Below are positions 24,769 to 31,931 of a DNA stretch of 49,028 nucleotides, in pieces (within the stretch, counting starts at the first letter, position 1; every line of letters starts with the position of its first letter). Location: assembly GCA_002389045.1 (NCBI GenBank), contig DGNS01000013.1:106122-155149 (forward strand). Direction: 5' to 3'. The notes beneath the pieces were generated by a model. The model did not search any database and had not been told where the DNA came from. It was given only the letters and a program-made list of their open reading frames with translations. Origin of the DNA: Thiotrichaceae bacterium UBA4486 (GTDB lineage Bacteria; Pseudomonadota; Gammaproteobacteria; Eutrophobiales; Eutrophobiaceae). A program made the translations under genes and the position numbers.

Positions 24769-25460
24769 CCGCGCCGGTGATTGCCGTGGATGGCCCCAGC
24801 GGTACCGGTAAGGGTACCCTGTGCAGCTATCTGGCCCAGTGGCTGGACTGGCACCTGCTCGACAGCGGCGCCCTGTACCGGATCGTCGCCTACGCCGCGC
24901 AAACACAGGGGATTGATCCGGATAACGAGGCGGCGCTCGGCGAGGTGGCCCGCAATCTCGATGTTGAGTTTATCCCCTCCGAACCGGGGCGGGACGTGGG
25001 TGTGCTGCTCGCCGGCAGGGATATCACCCAGTCGATCCGCAATGAGGACTGCGGCCGTGCCGCGTCGATTGTTGCGGCCTTGCCACAGGTGCGCGCCGGG
25101 CTGCTGGATCGGCAGCAATCCTTCCGCCGCCCCCCGGGACTCATCGCCGACGGCCGTGACATGGGTACGGTGGTTTTCCCGGACGCCGAGTTGAAAATCT
25201 TTCTCACTGCGAGCCCGGACGAGCGCGCCAAAAGACGCTATAAACAGTTGAAGGACAAGGGCATCGGTGTTAATCTCCGCCAGCTTTTGGCCGATATCAC
25301 TGAGCGGGATGCCAGGGACACGGAACGTGACATCTCGCCACTCAGACCGGCCGGCGACGCAATTGTCTTCGACACCACCGATGTGAACATCGATACTATG
25401 GTTGAGAAGATGATTCGCACTGTTCGAGATAAATTCCCGAATATTACGCGTGACAGGTAA
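24765..25460 (+). CDS. cmk: Cytidylate kinase
   Basis: Cmk phosphorylates CMP and dCMP with ATP. The 231-residue protein has the P-loop GPSGTGKGT (10-18), LLDSGALYR near 31-39, LIADGRDMGTVVFPDA near 126-141 and the lid region ERAKRRYKQL. Size and motifs match E. coli Cmk (227 aa). The ATG overlaps the aroA TGA by 4 nt, indicating translational coupling. rpsA follows 79 nt later, as in many gammaproteobacteria. Confidence 0.97.
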   Translation: MTAPVIAVDGPSGTGKGTLCSYLAQWLDWHLLDSGALYRIVAYAAQTQGIDPDNEAALGEVARNLDVEFIPSEPGRDVGVLLAGRDITQSIRNEDCGRAASIVAALPQVRAGLLDRQQSFRRPPGLIADGRDMGTVVFPDAELKIFLTASPDERAKRRYKQLKDKGIGVNLRQLLADITERDARDTERDISPLRPAGDAIVFDTTDVNIDTMVEKMIRTVRDKFPNITRDR

Positions 25461-25462
25461 AC

Positions 25463-25500
25463 CGGGTCTTCCCGCAGTCAGGGGAAGGCAGCGATACCCG
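25463..25500 (+). promoter_or_regulatory. Structured rpsA leader (possible S1 autoregulation site)
   Basis: CGGGT (25463-25467) can pair with ACCCG (25496-25500), enclosing CTTCCC (25468-25473) paired with GGGAAG (25482-25487). The rpsA ATG 40 nt downstream has no Shine-Dalgarno sequence, only AT-rich sequence. A structured leader and a missing ribosome binding site are the known features through which S1 controls its own mRNA in E. coli. Function here is inferred. Confidence 0.45.
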
Positions 25501-25539
25501 TCATTTTTATTAACTAACCAACTGAGTCAATCCATTTTC

Positions 25540-27207
25540 ATGAGTGAGAGTTTCGCCGAATTATTTGAACAAAGTCAGATAGAACAGAAAATGCGTCCCG
25601 GTACCATCGTCAGTGGTATGGTAATGGACGTCACCCAGGACAAGGTCATTGTCAACGCCGGTTTGAAATCCGAAGGCGTTATTCCCATCGAACAATTTTA
25701 CGACGATAACGGCGAACTCGAGGTCAGTATCGGCGATGAGGTCGATGTCGCCCTGGATGTGGTGGAAGACGGTTATGGCGAAACCCGCCTTTCACGTGAA
25801 AAAGCCAAACGACTCATTGCCTGGAAGAAACTCGAAGCTGCTCATGAAGCCGACGAAACCGTCACCGGTGTTATCGCCGAACGTGTCAAGGGCGGTTTTA
25901 CCGTGGACATCGACAAGGTCCGCGCCTTCCTGCCCGGTTCACTCGTGGATGTGCGTCCGGTCAAGGACACCACCTACCTGGAAGGCAAATCGCTGGAATT
26001 CAAGGTAATCAAGATTGATGAAAAACGCAGCAACGTAGTGGTTTCCCGCCGTGCTGTGGTGGAACACGAAAGTACGGCCGATCGCGACGCCCTGCTGGAG
26101 AAACTTTCCGAGGGCGTGGTGGTGAAAGGCGTGGTCAAGAACCTGACCGATTACGGCGCCTTCCTGGACCTGGGCGGTATCGACGGCCTCCTGCACATTA
26201 CCGACATGGCCTGGAAGCGGGTGAAAAACCCCAGCGAGATCGTCAATATCGGTGACGAGATCGAGGTCAAGGTGCTGAAGTTCGACCGCGAACGAAATCG
26301 CGTCTCGCTGGGACTCAAGCAGATGGGCGAGGATCCCTGGACCGATCTGACCCGCCGTTATCCGGAAGGATCACGCCTGCGCGGTACGGTCACCAATCTG
26401 GCCGATTACGGCTGTTTCGTGGAACTGGAAGAAGGCGTCGAAGGCCTGGTGCACGTCTCGGAAATGGACTGGACCAACAAGAACGTTCATCCCTCCAAGA
26501 TTGTACACATCGGCCAGGAAGTCGATGTCGTGATCCTCGACATCGACGAGGAACGCCGCCGTATTTCCCTCGGCATGAAACAGTGCCAGCCCAATCCATG
26601 GGAAAGCTTCGCGGCCAGGCACAACAAGGGTGATCGCGTCACCGGCCAGATCAAGTCCATTACCGATTTCGGTATTTTCATTGGTCTCGAGGGTAATATC
26701 GACGGACTGGTGCATCTGTCCGACATTTCCTGGTCCGACGAAGGCGAGGAATCCATTCGCCGCTTCAAGAAGGGCGATGAGCTGGAAACCGTGGTCCTTG
26801 CCGTCGATGCCGAGCGCGAGCGCATTTCACTCGGTATCAAACAACTGGAAAAGGATCCATTCTCCGCCTATGTGGCCGAATTCCCCAAGGGCAGTATCGT
26901 CAATGGCACGGTCAGTGAAGTGAATAACCGCGAGGCTATTATCAATCTGGCTGAAGGTGTCGATGCGACCCTCAAGGGCTCGGAAATTTCCCTGGAAAAA
27001 CGTGTAGACGACGTGCGTTCAGAGCTCAAGGAAGGCGAGGAAGTGGAAGTCAAAATCATTGCCATCGACCGCAAGAAACGCACCCTGTCGGTTTCCATCA
27101 AGGCGAAGGAATACGACGACGAGGCAGCCGCGGTTGAGGAATATTCCCAGGATTCCGGCGCCACGGCCAAGTTGGGCGACATACTGAAGGAACATCTGGA
27201 CAAATAA
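25540..27207 (+). CDS. rpsA: 30S ribosomal protein S1
   Basis: S1 binds mRNA at the small ribosomal subunit and helps initiation on structured or Shine-Dalgarno-poor messages. The 555-residue protein (E. coli 557) starts MSESFAELFEQSQ and contains six S1 (OB-fold) repeats. The copies with GAFLDLGGIDGLLHITDM, CFVELEEGVEGLVHVSEM and GIFIGLEGNIDGLVHLSDI are the clearest. I chose the ATG at 25540 by family N-terminus; the open frame starts 30 codons earlier at a GTG. There is no Shine-Dalgarno sequence, see the leader entry. It follows cmk and is followed by ihfB, the usual order. Confidence 0.98.
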   Translation: MSESFAELFEQSQIEQKMRPGTIVSGMVMDVTQDKVIVNAGLKSEGVIPIEQFYDDNGELEVSIGDEVDVALDVVEDGYGETRLSREKAKRLIAWKKLEAAHEADETVTGVIAERVKGGFTVDIDKVRAFLPGSLVDVRPVKDTTYLEGKSLEFKVIKIDEKRSNVVVSRRAVVEHESTADRDALLEKLSEGVVVKGVVKNLTDYGAFLDLGGIDGLLHITDMAWKRVKNPSEIVNIGDEIEVKVLKFDRERNRVSLGLKQMGEDPWTDLTRRYPEGSRLRGTVTNLADYGCFVELEEGVEGLVHVSEMDWTNKNVHPSKIVHIGQEVDVVILDIDEERRRISLGMKQCQPNPWESFAARHNKGDRVTGQIKSITDFGIFIGLEGNIDGLVHLSDISWSDEGEESIRRFKKGDELETVVLAVDAERERISLGIKQLEKDPFSAYVAEFPKGSIVNGTVSEVNNREAIINLAEGVDATLKGSEISLEKRVDDVRSELKEGEEVEVKIIAIDRKKRTLSVSIKAKEYDDEAAAVEEYSQDSGATAKLGDILKEHLDK

Positions 27208-27214
27208 AATCCGT

Positions 27215-27256
27215 GTTTTCGTCAATAAGCCGTTGATTTGACGGCTGAAAACAGCC
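27215..27256 (+). promoter_or_regulatory. Competing hairpins between rpsA and ihfB
   Basis: GTTTTC (27215-27220) can pair with GAAAAC (27247-27252), enclosing GCCGT (27229-27233) paired with ACGGC (27241-27245). An alternative stem GGCTG-AAAA-CAGCC (27243-27256) uses the same bases, so the two folds exclude each other. There is no T-run. It could be an attenuator, an mRNA-stability element or a processing site. Confidence 0.4.
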
Positions 27257-27307
27257 AAAATACGGTAATAATACATCCAGGGACCAATCTCTACCGGGGC
27301 AAGAGAC

Positions 27308-27622
27308 ATGACCAAGTCAGAGCTTATCGACCAACTGGCCAAACGTCAGTCACAGTTGGCATACAAAGACGTCGAACTCGCCGTCAAGACCATCCTGGAG
27401 CACATGGCGCATACCCTGTCCAACGGGGAACGCATCGAAATCCGCGGCTTTGGCAGCTTTGCCCTGCATTACCGCCCGCCCAGGGTGGGCAGAAATCCGA
27501 AATCCGGCGAGCCCGTCTCACTGCCGGCGAAGTACGTACCCCATTTCAAACCCGGCAAGCAGTTGCGAGAGCGGGTTGACCTCTCCAGGCACACCGTGCC
27601 GACTCCGATTCCCGCTGAATAA
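27308..27622 (+). CDS. ihfB: Integration host factor beta subunit
   Basis: A 104-residue DNA-bending protein of the HU/IHF family. It starts MTKSELIDQLAKRQSQL, has RGFGSFALHYRPPRVGRNPKSGE with the beta-arm tip proline (NPKSG), and the typical C-terminal helix FKPGKQLRERV. With IhfA it forms the heterodimer that bends DNA at promoters, replication sites and integration sites. rpsA-ihfB is the standard gammaproteobacterial order. It is slightly longer than E. coli IhfB (94 aa), with a Pro-rich tail. A CCCGGG/CCCGGG inverted repeat at 27630-27650 follows the stop but has no T-run. Confidence 0.97.
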   Translation: MTKSELIDQLAKRQSQLAYKDVELAVKTILEHMAHTLSNGERIEIRGFGSFALHYRPPRVGRNPKSGEPVSLPAKYVPHFKPGKQLRERVDLSRHTVPTPIPAE

Positions 27623-27721
27623 TCACCTTCCCGGGGCTGTCGGTCCCGGGCTATTGCCATCATCAGTCTCTCCGCTTATTGTTGATTGCTGTCGCTGATC
27701 CGCATTCATGTCGGAGGAAAA

Positions 27722-28021
27722 ATGTTCCGTCTCCTGCTCATTGTTGTAATTTTTCTGGTTTTCATGCTGGGACTCGTGTTCCATCTGCAAAATGACCACC
27801 TGGTGATCTTCAACTACCTCCTCGGTTCAGTGGAATATCATTTTTCGGTCTTCATGGTGTTGAGTTTCACCGCCGGCGCATTGCTGGGGGTGATCACCAT
27901 GATGACAATTGTGATGCGACTGAAAACCCGGGTACGCAGGCTCACCAGGCAGGTGCGGGCACGGGATACGGAAGTCACCAATCTGCGTTCCATTCCCTAC
28001 CGGCAAACCGACTCACCATGA
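27722..28021 (+). CDS. lapA: Lipopolysaccharide assembly protein A (LapA, DUF1049)
   Basis: A 99-residue inner-membrane protein with two membrane helices (about 3-22 and 42-65) followed by a basic cytoplasmic tail (MRLKTRVRRLTRQVRARD). FHLQNDHLVIFNYLLGSVEY between the helices is the DUF1049/LapA pattern. LapA works with LapB and FtsH in controlling LpxC and thus lipopolysaccharide synthesis. The ATG at 27722 has a strong GGAGG site; the open frame begins 12 codons earlier without support. The stop overlaps the lapB ATG (ATGA), so they are coupled. Confidence 0.9.
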   Translation: MFRLLLIVVIFLVFMLGLVFHLQNDHLVIFNYLLGSVEYHFSVFMVLSFTAGALLGVITMMTIVMRLKTRVRRLTRQVRARDTEVTNLRSIPYRQTDSP

Positions 28022-29196
28022 GTTATGAAACCCTGATTATTGCTGTGTTACTGTTTGCTGCCGTTGTTTCCGGCTGGTTACTGGGCCGCCGCGGTACACA
28101 GACGGAAACCGTTAATGGGCAAGGGCGAACCGGGCTGCATCCCGAGTATTTCAAGGGGCTTAACTATGTGCTCAATGAGCAGCCTGACAAGGCCATCGAG
28201 GTCTTTGTCAAAATGCTGGAGGTCGACAGCGAAACGGTGGAAACCCACCTGGCGCTGGGAAACCTGTTCCGCCGTCGCGGCGAGGTCGACCGTGCCATAC
28301 GCATTCACCAGAATCTGATCGCAAGACCCACACTGGAAAGAGAACAACGGGCCCAGGCACTGCTGGAACTGGGAATGGATTACATGCGATCGGGGCTGCT
28401 TGATCGTGCCGAAAGCCTGTTTCTTGAGTTGATCGATATGGGTTTTTATCGCAAGCAGGCTTACCACGAACTGCTCGATATTTACCAGCAGGAAAAGGAC
28501 TGGGACAAGGCGATTACCACCGCCAGAAAACTTGAAAATGTCTCGGCAGAATCGCTCGCCCACGTCATTGCCCAGTATTATTGCGAGCAGGCCGACGAAC
28601 ATCTCAGAAGCGGGCGTATCGACCGCTTTCTTGAATGCATCAACAAGGCATTGAGCAATGATCCCGGGTGCGTCCGTGCCAGTATCATGGCGGCCAGACA
28701 GGCATTGCAGGCCGGCGATGCACGCAAGGCCATGTCCTCGTATCTGCGCGTCGAAAAACAGGATCCCGAATTTATTTCCGAGGTGATTGCGCCGCTGCTG
28801 GAATGCTATACCTCGTTGAACAAGCTCGATGATTATATTGCATACTTGCGCAAGGTCACCGATCAAACCGGGTCCATCACCGCGATGCTGACCCTGGTCC
28901 GGCTGATTTCCGAGAAGCAGGGACATGAAGAGGCCTCCAGGTTCATCACCGCCGAACTGAAAAAACGTCCCTCTGTGCGGGGAGTGGATCGCCTGCTCGA
29001 GTATGTCATGCACAACACCGACGGCGAAACCCGTGAGCGTTTGATGACCATCAAGGATCTGACCGCGGAGTTGCTCAGAAACCGTACCGCGTATCGTTGC
29101 AACCAGTGCGGTTTCGAGGCCAAGGCCCTGCACTGGCAGTGCCCGGGTTGTAAAACCTGGGGTTCGGTGAAGCCGATTTATGGTGTTGCGGGTTAA
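28018..29196 (+). CDS. lapB: Lipopolysaccharide assembly protein B (LapB/YciM)
   Basis: A 392-residue protein (E. coli 389). It has an N-terminal membrane anchor (about 5-22), then tetratricopeptide repeats (for example ALGNLFRRRGEVDRAIRIH near 80 and ALLELGMDYMRSGLLDRAE near 115), and a C-terminal rubredoxin-like metal site with C361, C364, C375 and C378 (CNQCGF and CPGCKTW). LapB is the adaptor that delivers LpxC to FtsH and balances lipopolysaccharide against phospholipid. It overlaps lapA by 4 nt. The stop lies in the loop of a GTTGCG/CGCAAC hairpin (29185-29205) that ends just before the next ATG. Confidence 0.96.
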   Translation: MSYETLIIAVLLFAAVVSGWLLGRRGTQTETVNGQGRTGLHPEYFKGLNYVLNEQPDKAIEVFVKMLEVDSETVETHLALGNLFRRRGEVDRAIRIHQNLIARPTLEREQRAQALLELGMDYMRSGLLDRAESLFLELIDMGFYRKQAYHELLDIYQQEKDWDKAITTARKLENVSAESLAHVIAQYYCEQADEHLRSGRIDRFLECINKALSNDPGCVRASIMAARQALQAGDARKAMSSYLRVEKQDPEFISEVIAPLLECYTSLNKLDDYIAYLRKVTDQTGSITAMLTLVRLISEKQGHEEASRFITAELKKRPSVRGVDRLLEYVMHNTDGETRERLMTIKDLTAELLRNRTAYRCNQCGFEAKALHWQCPGCKTWGSVKPIYGVAG

Positions 29197-29205
29197 GCTC
29201 GCAAC

Positions 29206-30789
29206 ATGATCGAGGATTTCGTCAACGTTGCGGACGGCACCGGCTATGACACGGGTATCTGTATCATCGGTGCCGGTGCGGCAGGCATTACACTGGCGCG
29301 ATCCCTGCTCGACAGCGGCCTTCCACTGTGTCTGCTGGAAAGCGGCGGCGCGGATTTCGAGGCGCCGACGCAAAACCTGGCGGCCGGTGAATCCATAGGT
29401 CAGCCCTATTATCCCCTGGAGGAATCGCGCCTGCGCTTTTTCGGTGGCACCACGGCCATCTGGGGTGGACGTTGCGCCCAGTTGGACGCCATCGACTTTC
29501 GCCAACGTGATTGGGTGACATACAGCGGCTGGCCCTTCGGCAAGGACGTCCTGACCGGGTATTATCGCCAGGCGCAGGGCTTGCTGGAGTTGCCGGTCAT
29601 CGACAATAACATGTTGCCCGGATTTCAATCGCCGCTGCACACGGTATGTCCGGCATTCTGGCAATTCGATGAACGCTTCGATCGTTTTACCCTGGCTAAC
29701 TGTACCGATCTGGTGGCCTCGGCGAAGGTGCGCATATTGCTGCATGCCACGGCAACACAGATCCATACCAATGCCGACGGCAGTGCGATCGACAGTGTGA
29801 CCATCAGCAACCTCCATGGCGGAACCGGCACTGTTCGCGCGCGCATCTTCATACTCGCAACCGGGGGACTGGAAGTGCCGCGGTTGTTATTAAGCTCGAA
29901 ATCGCCCACCCATCCAAACGGTCTGGGAAATCATCATGACAATGTCGGACGGTTTTTTATGGAACACCCGCATGCGCGCGGGGCCCTTGTTCATGTCAGC
30001 AATCCCCGGCAATTGTTCAAGCTGTTGCCGCGTTTCATCCGCTACCAGGGCAGGCGTTTCGGCATGCTGTTTCACCCGTCCGATCAATTGCAGGAGACAA
30101 AAGGCATTCTCAACAGCGGTTTCACCCTGGCCGTACGTAAACATCCCGGAGCAAAGCAGGTACTTTACAAGCAGCTCTACAATTCCATGCGCCATGAGAT
30201 GTCACCGACCCGGTTCGGGCGCGGCCTGTGGAAGATTACCCGCCGGGTCTCGGCCCGGATCCAGGATCGCCTGGGTGCTTACCTGACGACCCGTAAACTC
30301 GGGCGCGAAGGTTATGGGCTTTATGCCGTGATCCGTGCCGAGCAGGCGCCCAACCCGGACAGCCGTATCGTGCTGACCGATGACCGCGATGCCCTGGGCA
30401 TGCCGCGTATCGCCCTGGACTGGCGTCTGAGTGCGATTGACAAGGACAGTATCCGTATCCTGATGAAGGCCTTCGATGAAGAGCTGCGGGATCACGGACT
30501 CGGCAGTAGCGAGCCCGCCGACTGGCTCGATGAATCCGGACCGGGGTGGGAAACCGATCCGCTGGTCAGCAATCACCCGATCGGCGGTTATCATCATATG
30601 GGTACGGCGCGCATGGCGGCCAATCCGCGGGATGGCGTGGTCGATGCGAACTGCCGGGTCCACGGTGTGGCTAATCTTTATATTGCCAGCAGTGCTGTTT
30701 TTCCGACGGCAGGCTGGGCCAATCCCACATTAACGATACTTGCGCTCAGCCTGCGCCTGGCGGATCACCTCAGGCGGGAAGTAAAATAG
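29206..30789 (+). CDS. GMC-family FAD oxidoreductase
   Basis: A 527-residue flavoprotein. The FAD-binding Rossmann motif is CIIGAGAAGITLARSLL (residues 19-35). FFGGTTAIWGGRC (about 78-90) is the second flavin loop, RIFILATGGLEVPRLLL (about 210-226) the GMC-typical strand, and YHHMGTARM plus SSAVFPTAGWANPTLTI the C-terminal active-site region. These enzymes oxidise alcohols, sugars or related compounds, and the substrate here cannot be told. It shows no signal peptide. The ATG has no ribosome binding site and directly follows a hairpin that holds the lapB stop, so expression may depend on read-through from lapB. Nothing around it identifies a pathway. Confidence 0.85.
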   Translation: MIEDFVNVADGTGYDTGICIIGAGAAGITLARSLLDSGLPLCLLESGGADFEAPTQNLAAGESIGQPYYPLEESRLRFFGGTTAIWGGRCAQLDAIDFRQRDWVTYSGWPFGKDVLTGYYRQAQGLLELPVIDNNMLPGFQSPLHTVCPAFWQFDERFDRFTLANCTDLVASAKVRILLHATATQIHTNADGSAIDSVTISNLHGGTGTVRARIFILATGGLEVPRLLLSSKSPTHPNGLGNHHDNVGRFFMEHPHARGALVHVSNPRQLFKLLPRFIRYQGRRFGMLFHPSDQLQETKGILNSGFTLAVRKHPGAKQVLYKQLYNSMRHEMSPTRFGRGLWKITRRVSARIQDRLGAYLTTRKLGREGYGLYAVIRAEQAPNPDSRIVLTDDRDALGMPRIALDWRLSAIDKDSIRILMKAFDEELRDHGLGSSEPADWLDESGPGWETDPLVSNHPIGGYHHMGTARMAANPRDGVVDANCRVHGVANLYIASSAVFPTAGWANPTLTILALSLRLADHLRREVK

Positions 30790-31157
30790 CGATTACAGAT
30801 TTCGTTACCGTGCAGGTGGCTGATGGTTCGGTATTTCCGGATCTGTCTCGTCTTCGATCAGTAATACTTATACTTCAGCTACATATCGCACTTCATGTAC
30901 GTACTACGTCTCCTTTCGCCTCTTCAAGTAATCTTCATTCCACTGCGTCGGACAAGGTGCCACTGCGCCGTCAGGTCTTGTTGTAACAACACACATGACT
31001 TTGGCCCAGAGACTGCATCTTCCTTATGTGTGGCGGCGCACTGAACAGGCAGGGTGTTTTAGATAGTATATCCGCTTAGGAATCGCAACCATGCATAAAT
31101 GGTTTTTGTGAAAATATATATATTCACTTTTGTTACCTATTTGGAGAAGTAGTTACT
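30790..31157 (+). promoter_or_regulatory. Intergenic region upstream of the secreted repeat protein
   Basis: A 368-nt gap with no supported gene. Visible are a small palindrome TGTTG-TAA-CAACA around 30980-30992, an AT-rich stretch near 31060-31130 with GTGAA (31108-31112) facing TTCAC (31123-31127), and a GGAGAAG site before the ATG at 31158. The AT-rich half is the likely promoter and leader of the next gene; no clear -35/-10 pair stands out. Confidence 0.45.
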
Positions 31158-31595
31158 ATGAAAAATTTAATACAAAATTTTAACCGACCGTTGTTACTGA
31201 CGGTTGTTGCAACAATGTTTGCCGCTGGATTTTCGAGTTTCGGATTCGGTATACAGTCGGCCGAAGCTGCAGATATCCAGAATTCGGCCGGAATGCCAGA
31301 CAGTAATGCTGTAAGCCGCAACCAGGCATACCTTGTGGCAGACGGTCGCTCTGTCAGTGATAGTGATATAGCTGCTCAAAACTGGGATACCCCGGGTGGT
31401 CCGGATACGGATGCCGTTGCCCCCTCCAATGATGTGGGCATGGCTGCAGCAGAATGGAGAAGTCTCGAACAGCCGGTGGTGAGCCAGAGTGAATTCGCTG
31501 CTGAAAACTGGAAGAACCCCGGCGTTGCCGCACCAATCTCCAATCAATCATCCGAGCATGATATGGCTACAAAGAGCTGGGGAGTAGAACGGTAG
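31158..31595 (+). CDS. Small secreted protein with Trp-containing repeats, unknown function
   Basis: I do not recognise this 145-residue protein. Residues 1-38 form a signal peptide with likely cleavage after SAEA. The mature part is acidic, without cysteines, and contains four copies of a short motif: SDSDIAAQNW (ending W76), SNDVGMAAAEW (W100), SQSEFAAENW (W118) and SEHDMATKSW (W141). The shared pattern is an acidic or small residue, I/M/F, A, A/T, two residues, W, often followed by a PG turn. It has its own long upstream region and a strong terminator at 31653, so it looks monocistronic and well expressed. Its codon usage is more AT-rich than the neighbours. Confidence 0.75.
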   Translation: MKNLIQNFNRPLLLTVVATMFAAGFSSFGFGIQSAEAADIQNSAGMPDSNAVSRNQAYLVADGRSVSDSDIAAQNWDTPGGPDTDAVAPSNDVGMAAAEWRSLEQPVVSQSEFAAENWKNPGVAAPISNQSSEHDMATKSWGVER

Positions 31596-31652
31596 TCGTT
31601 CACCCGTAACTGAACAACAATCGGAAATTTACTCCAAACAAACTTTGAAACC

Positions 31653-31681
31653 GCGCCGGCCTGACAACCGGCGTTTTTTTA
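31653..31681 (+). terminator. Intrinsic terminator after the secreted repeat protein
   Basis: CGCCGG (31654-31659) and CCGGCG (31668-31673) form a GC-only stem with an 8-nt loop, followed by seven or more T. It lies 58 nt after the stop codon at 31595. Confidence 0.9.
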
Positions 31682-31688
31682 TTTTTGA

Positions 31689-31765
31689 AAATAGTGAAAA
31701 TAGGGCCGGAGTGATTAAATAGTGAAAATAGGGCCGGAGTGATTAAAAATAAATCACTCCGGCCC
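31689..31765. repeat. 28-bp tandem duplication ending in a 14-bp perfect hairpin
   Basis: A 28-bp unit (AAATAGTGAAAATAG then GGCCGGAGTGATT) occurs twice head to tail at 31689-31716 and 31717-31744. The end of the second copy, GGGCCGGAGTGATT (31731-31744), is perfectly complementary to AATCACTCCGGCCC (31752-31765) across a 7-nt A-rich loop. It resembles a repetitive palindromic or MITE-like element, or a second terminator. No gene lies in 31766-31931. Confidence 0.85.
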
Positions 31766-31931
31766 CTCCCTGGTAGGGCCCTCCCTGTGCCGGGATAGTT
31801 GTCGCGTCCAAATTTCAATGTAAGTCTCAAAAAGGAGTAGTCAGTGAGACCCGCTTGATATCAACTGGTCATGGTGTTCATGAAGCAGAGCGTTTATTCT
31901 TGCCGTCCCCGCTAATCAACAGCATTTGTTA

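Noticed and set aside
28078..29817. Minus-strand open frame of 579 codons
   Set aside because: Spans lapB and the oxidoreductase gene in antisense, with no recognisable domain.
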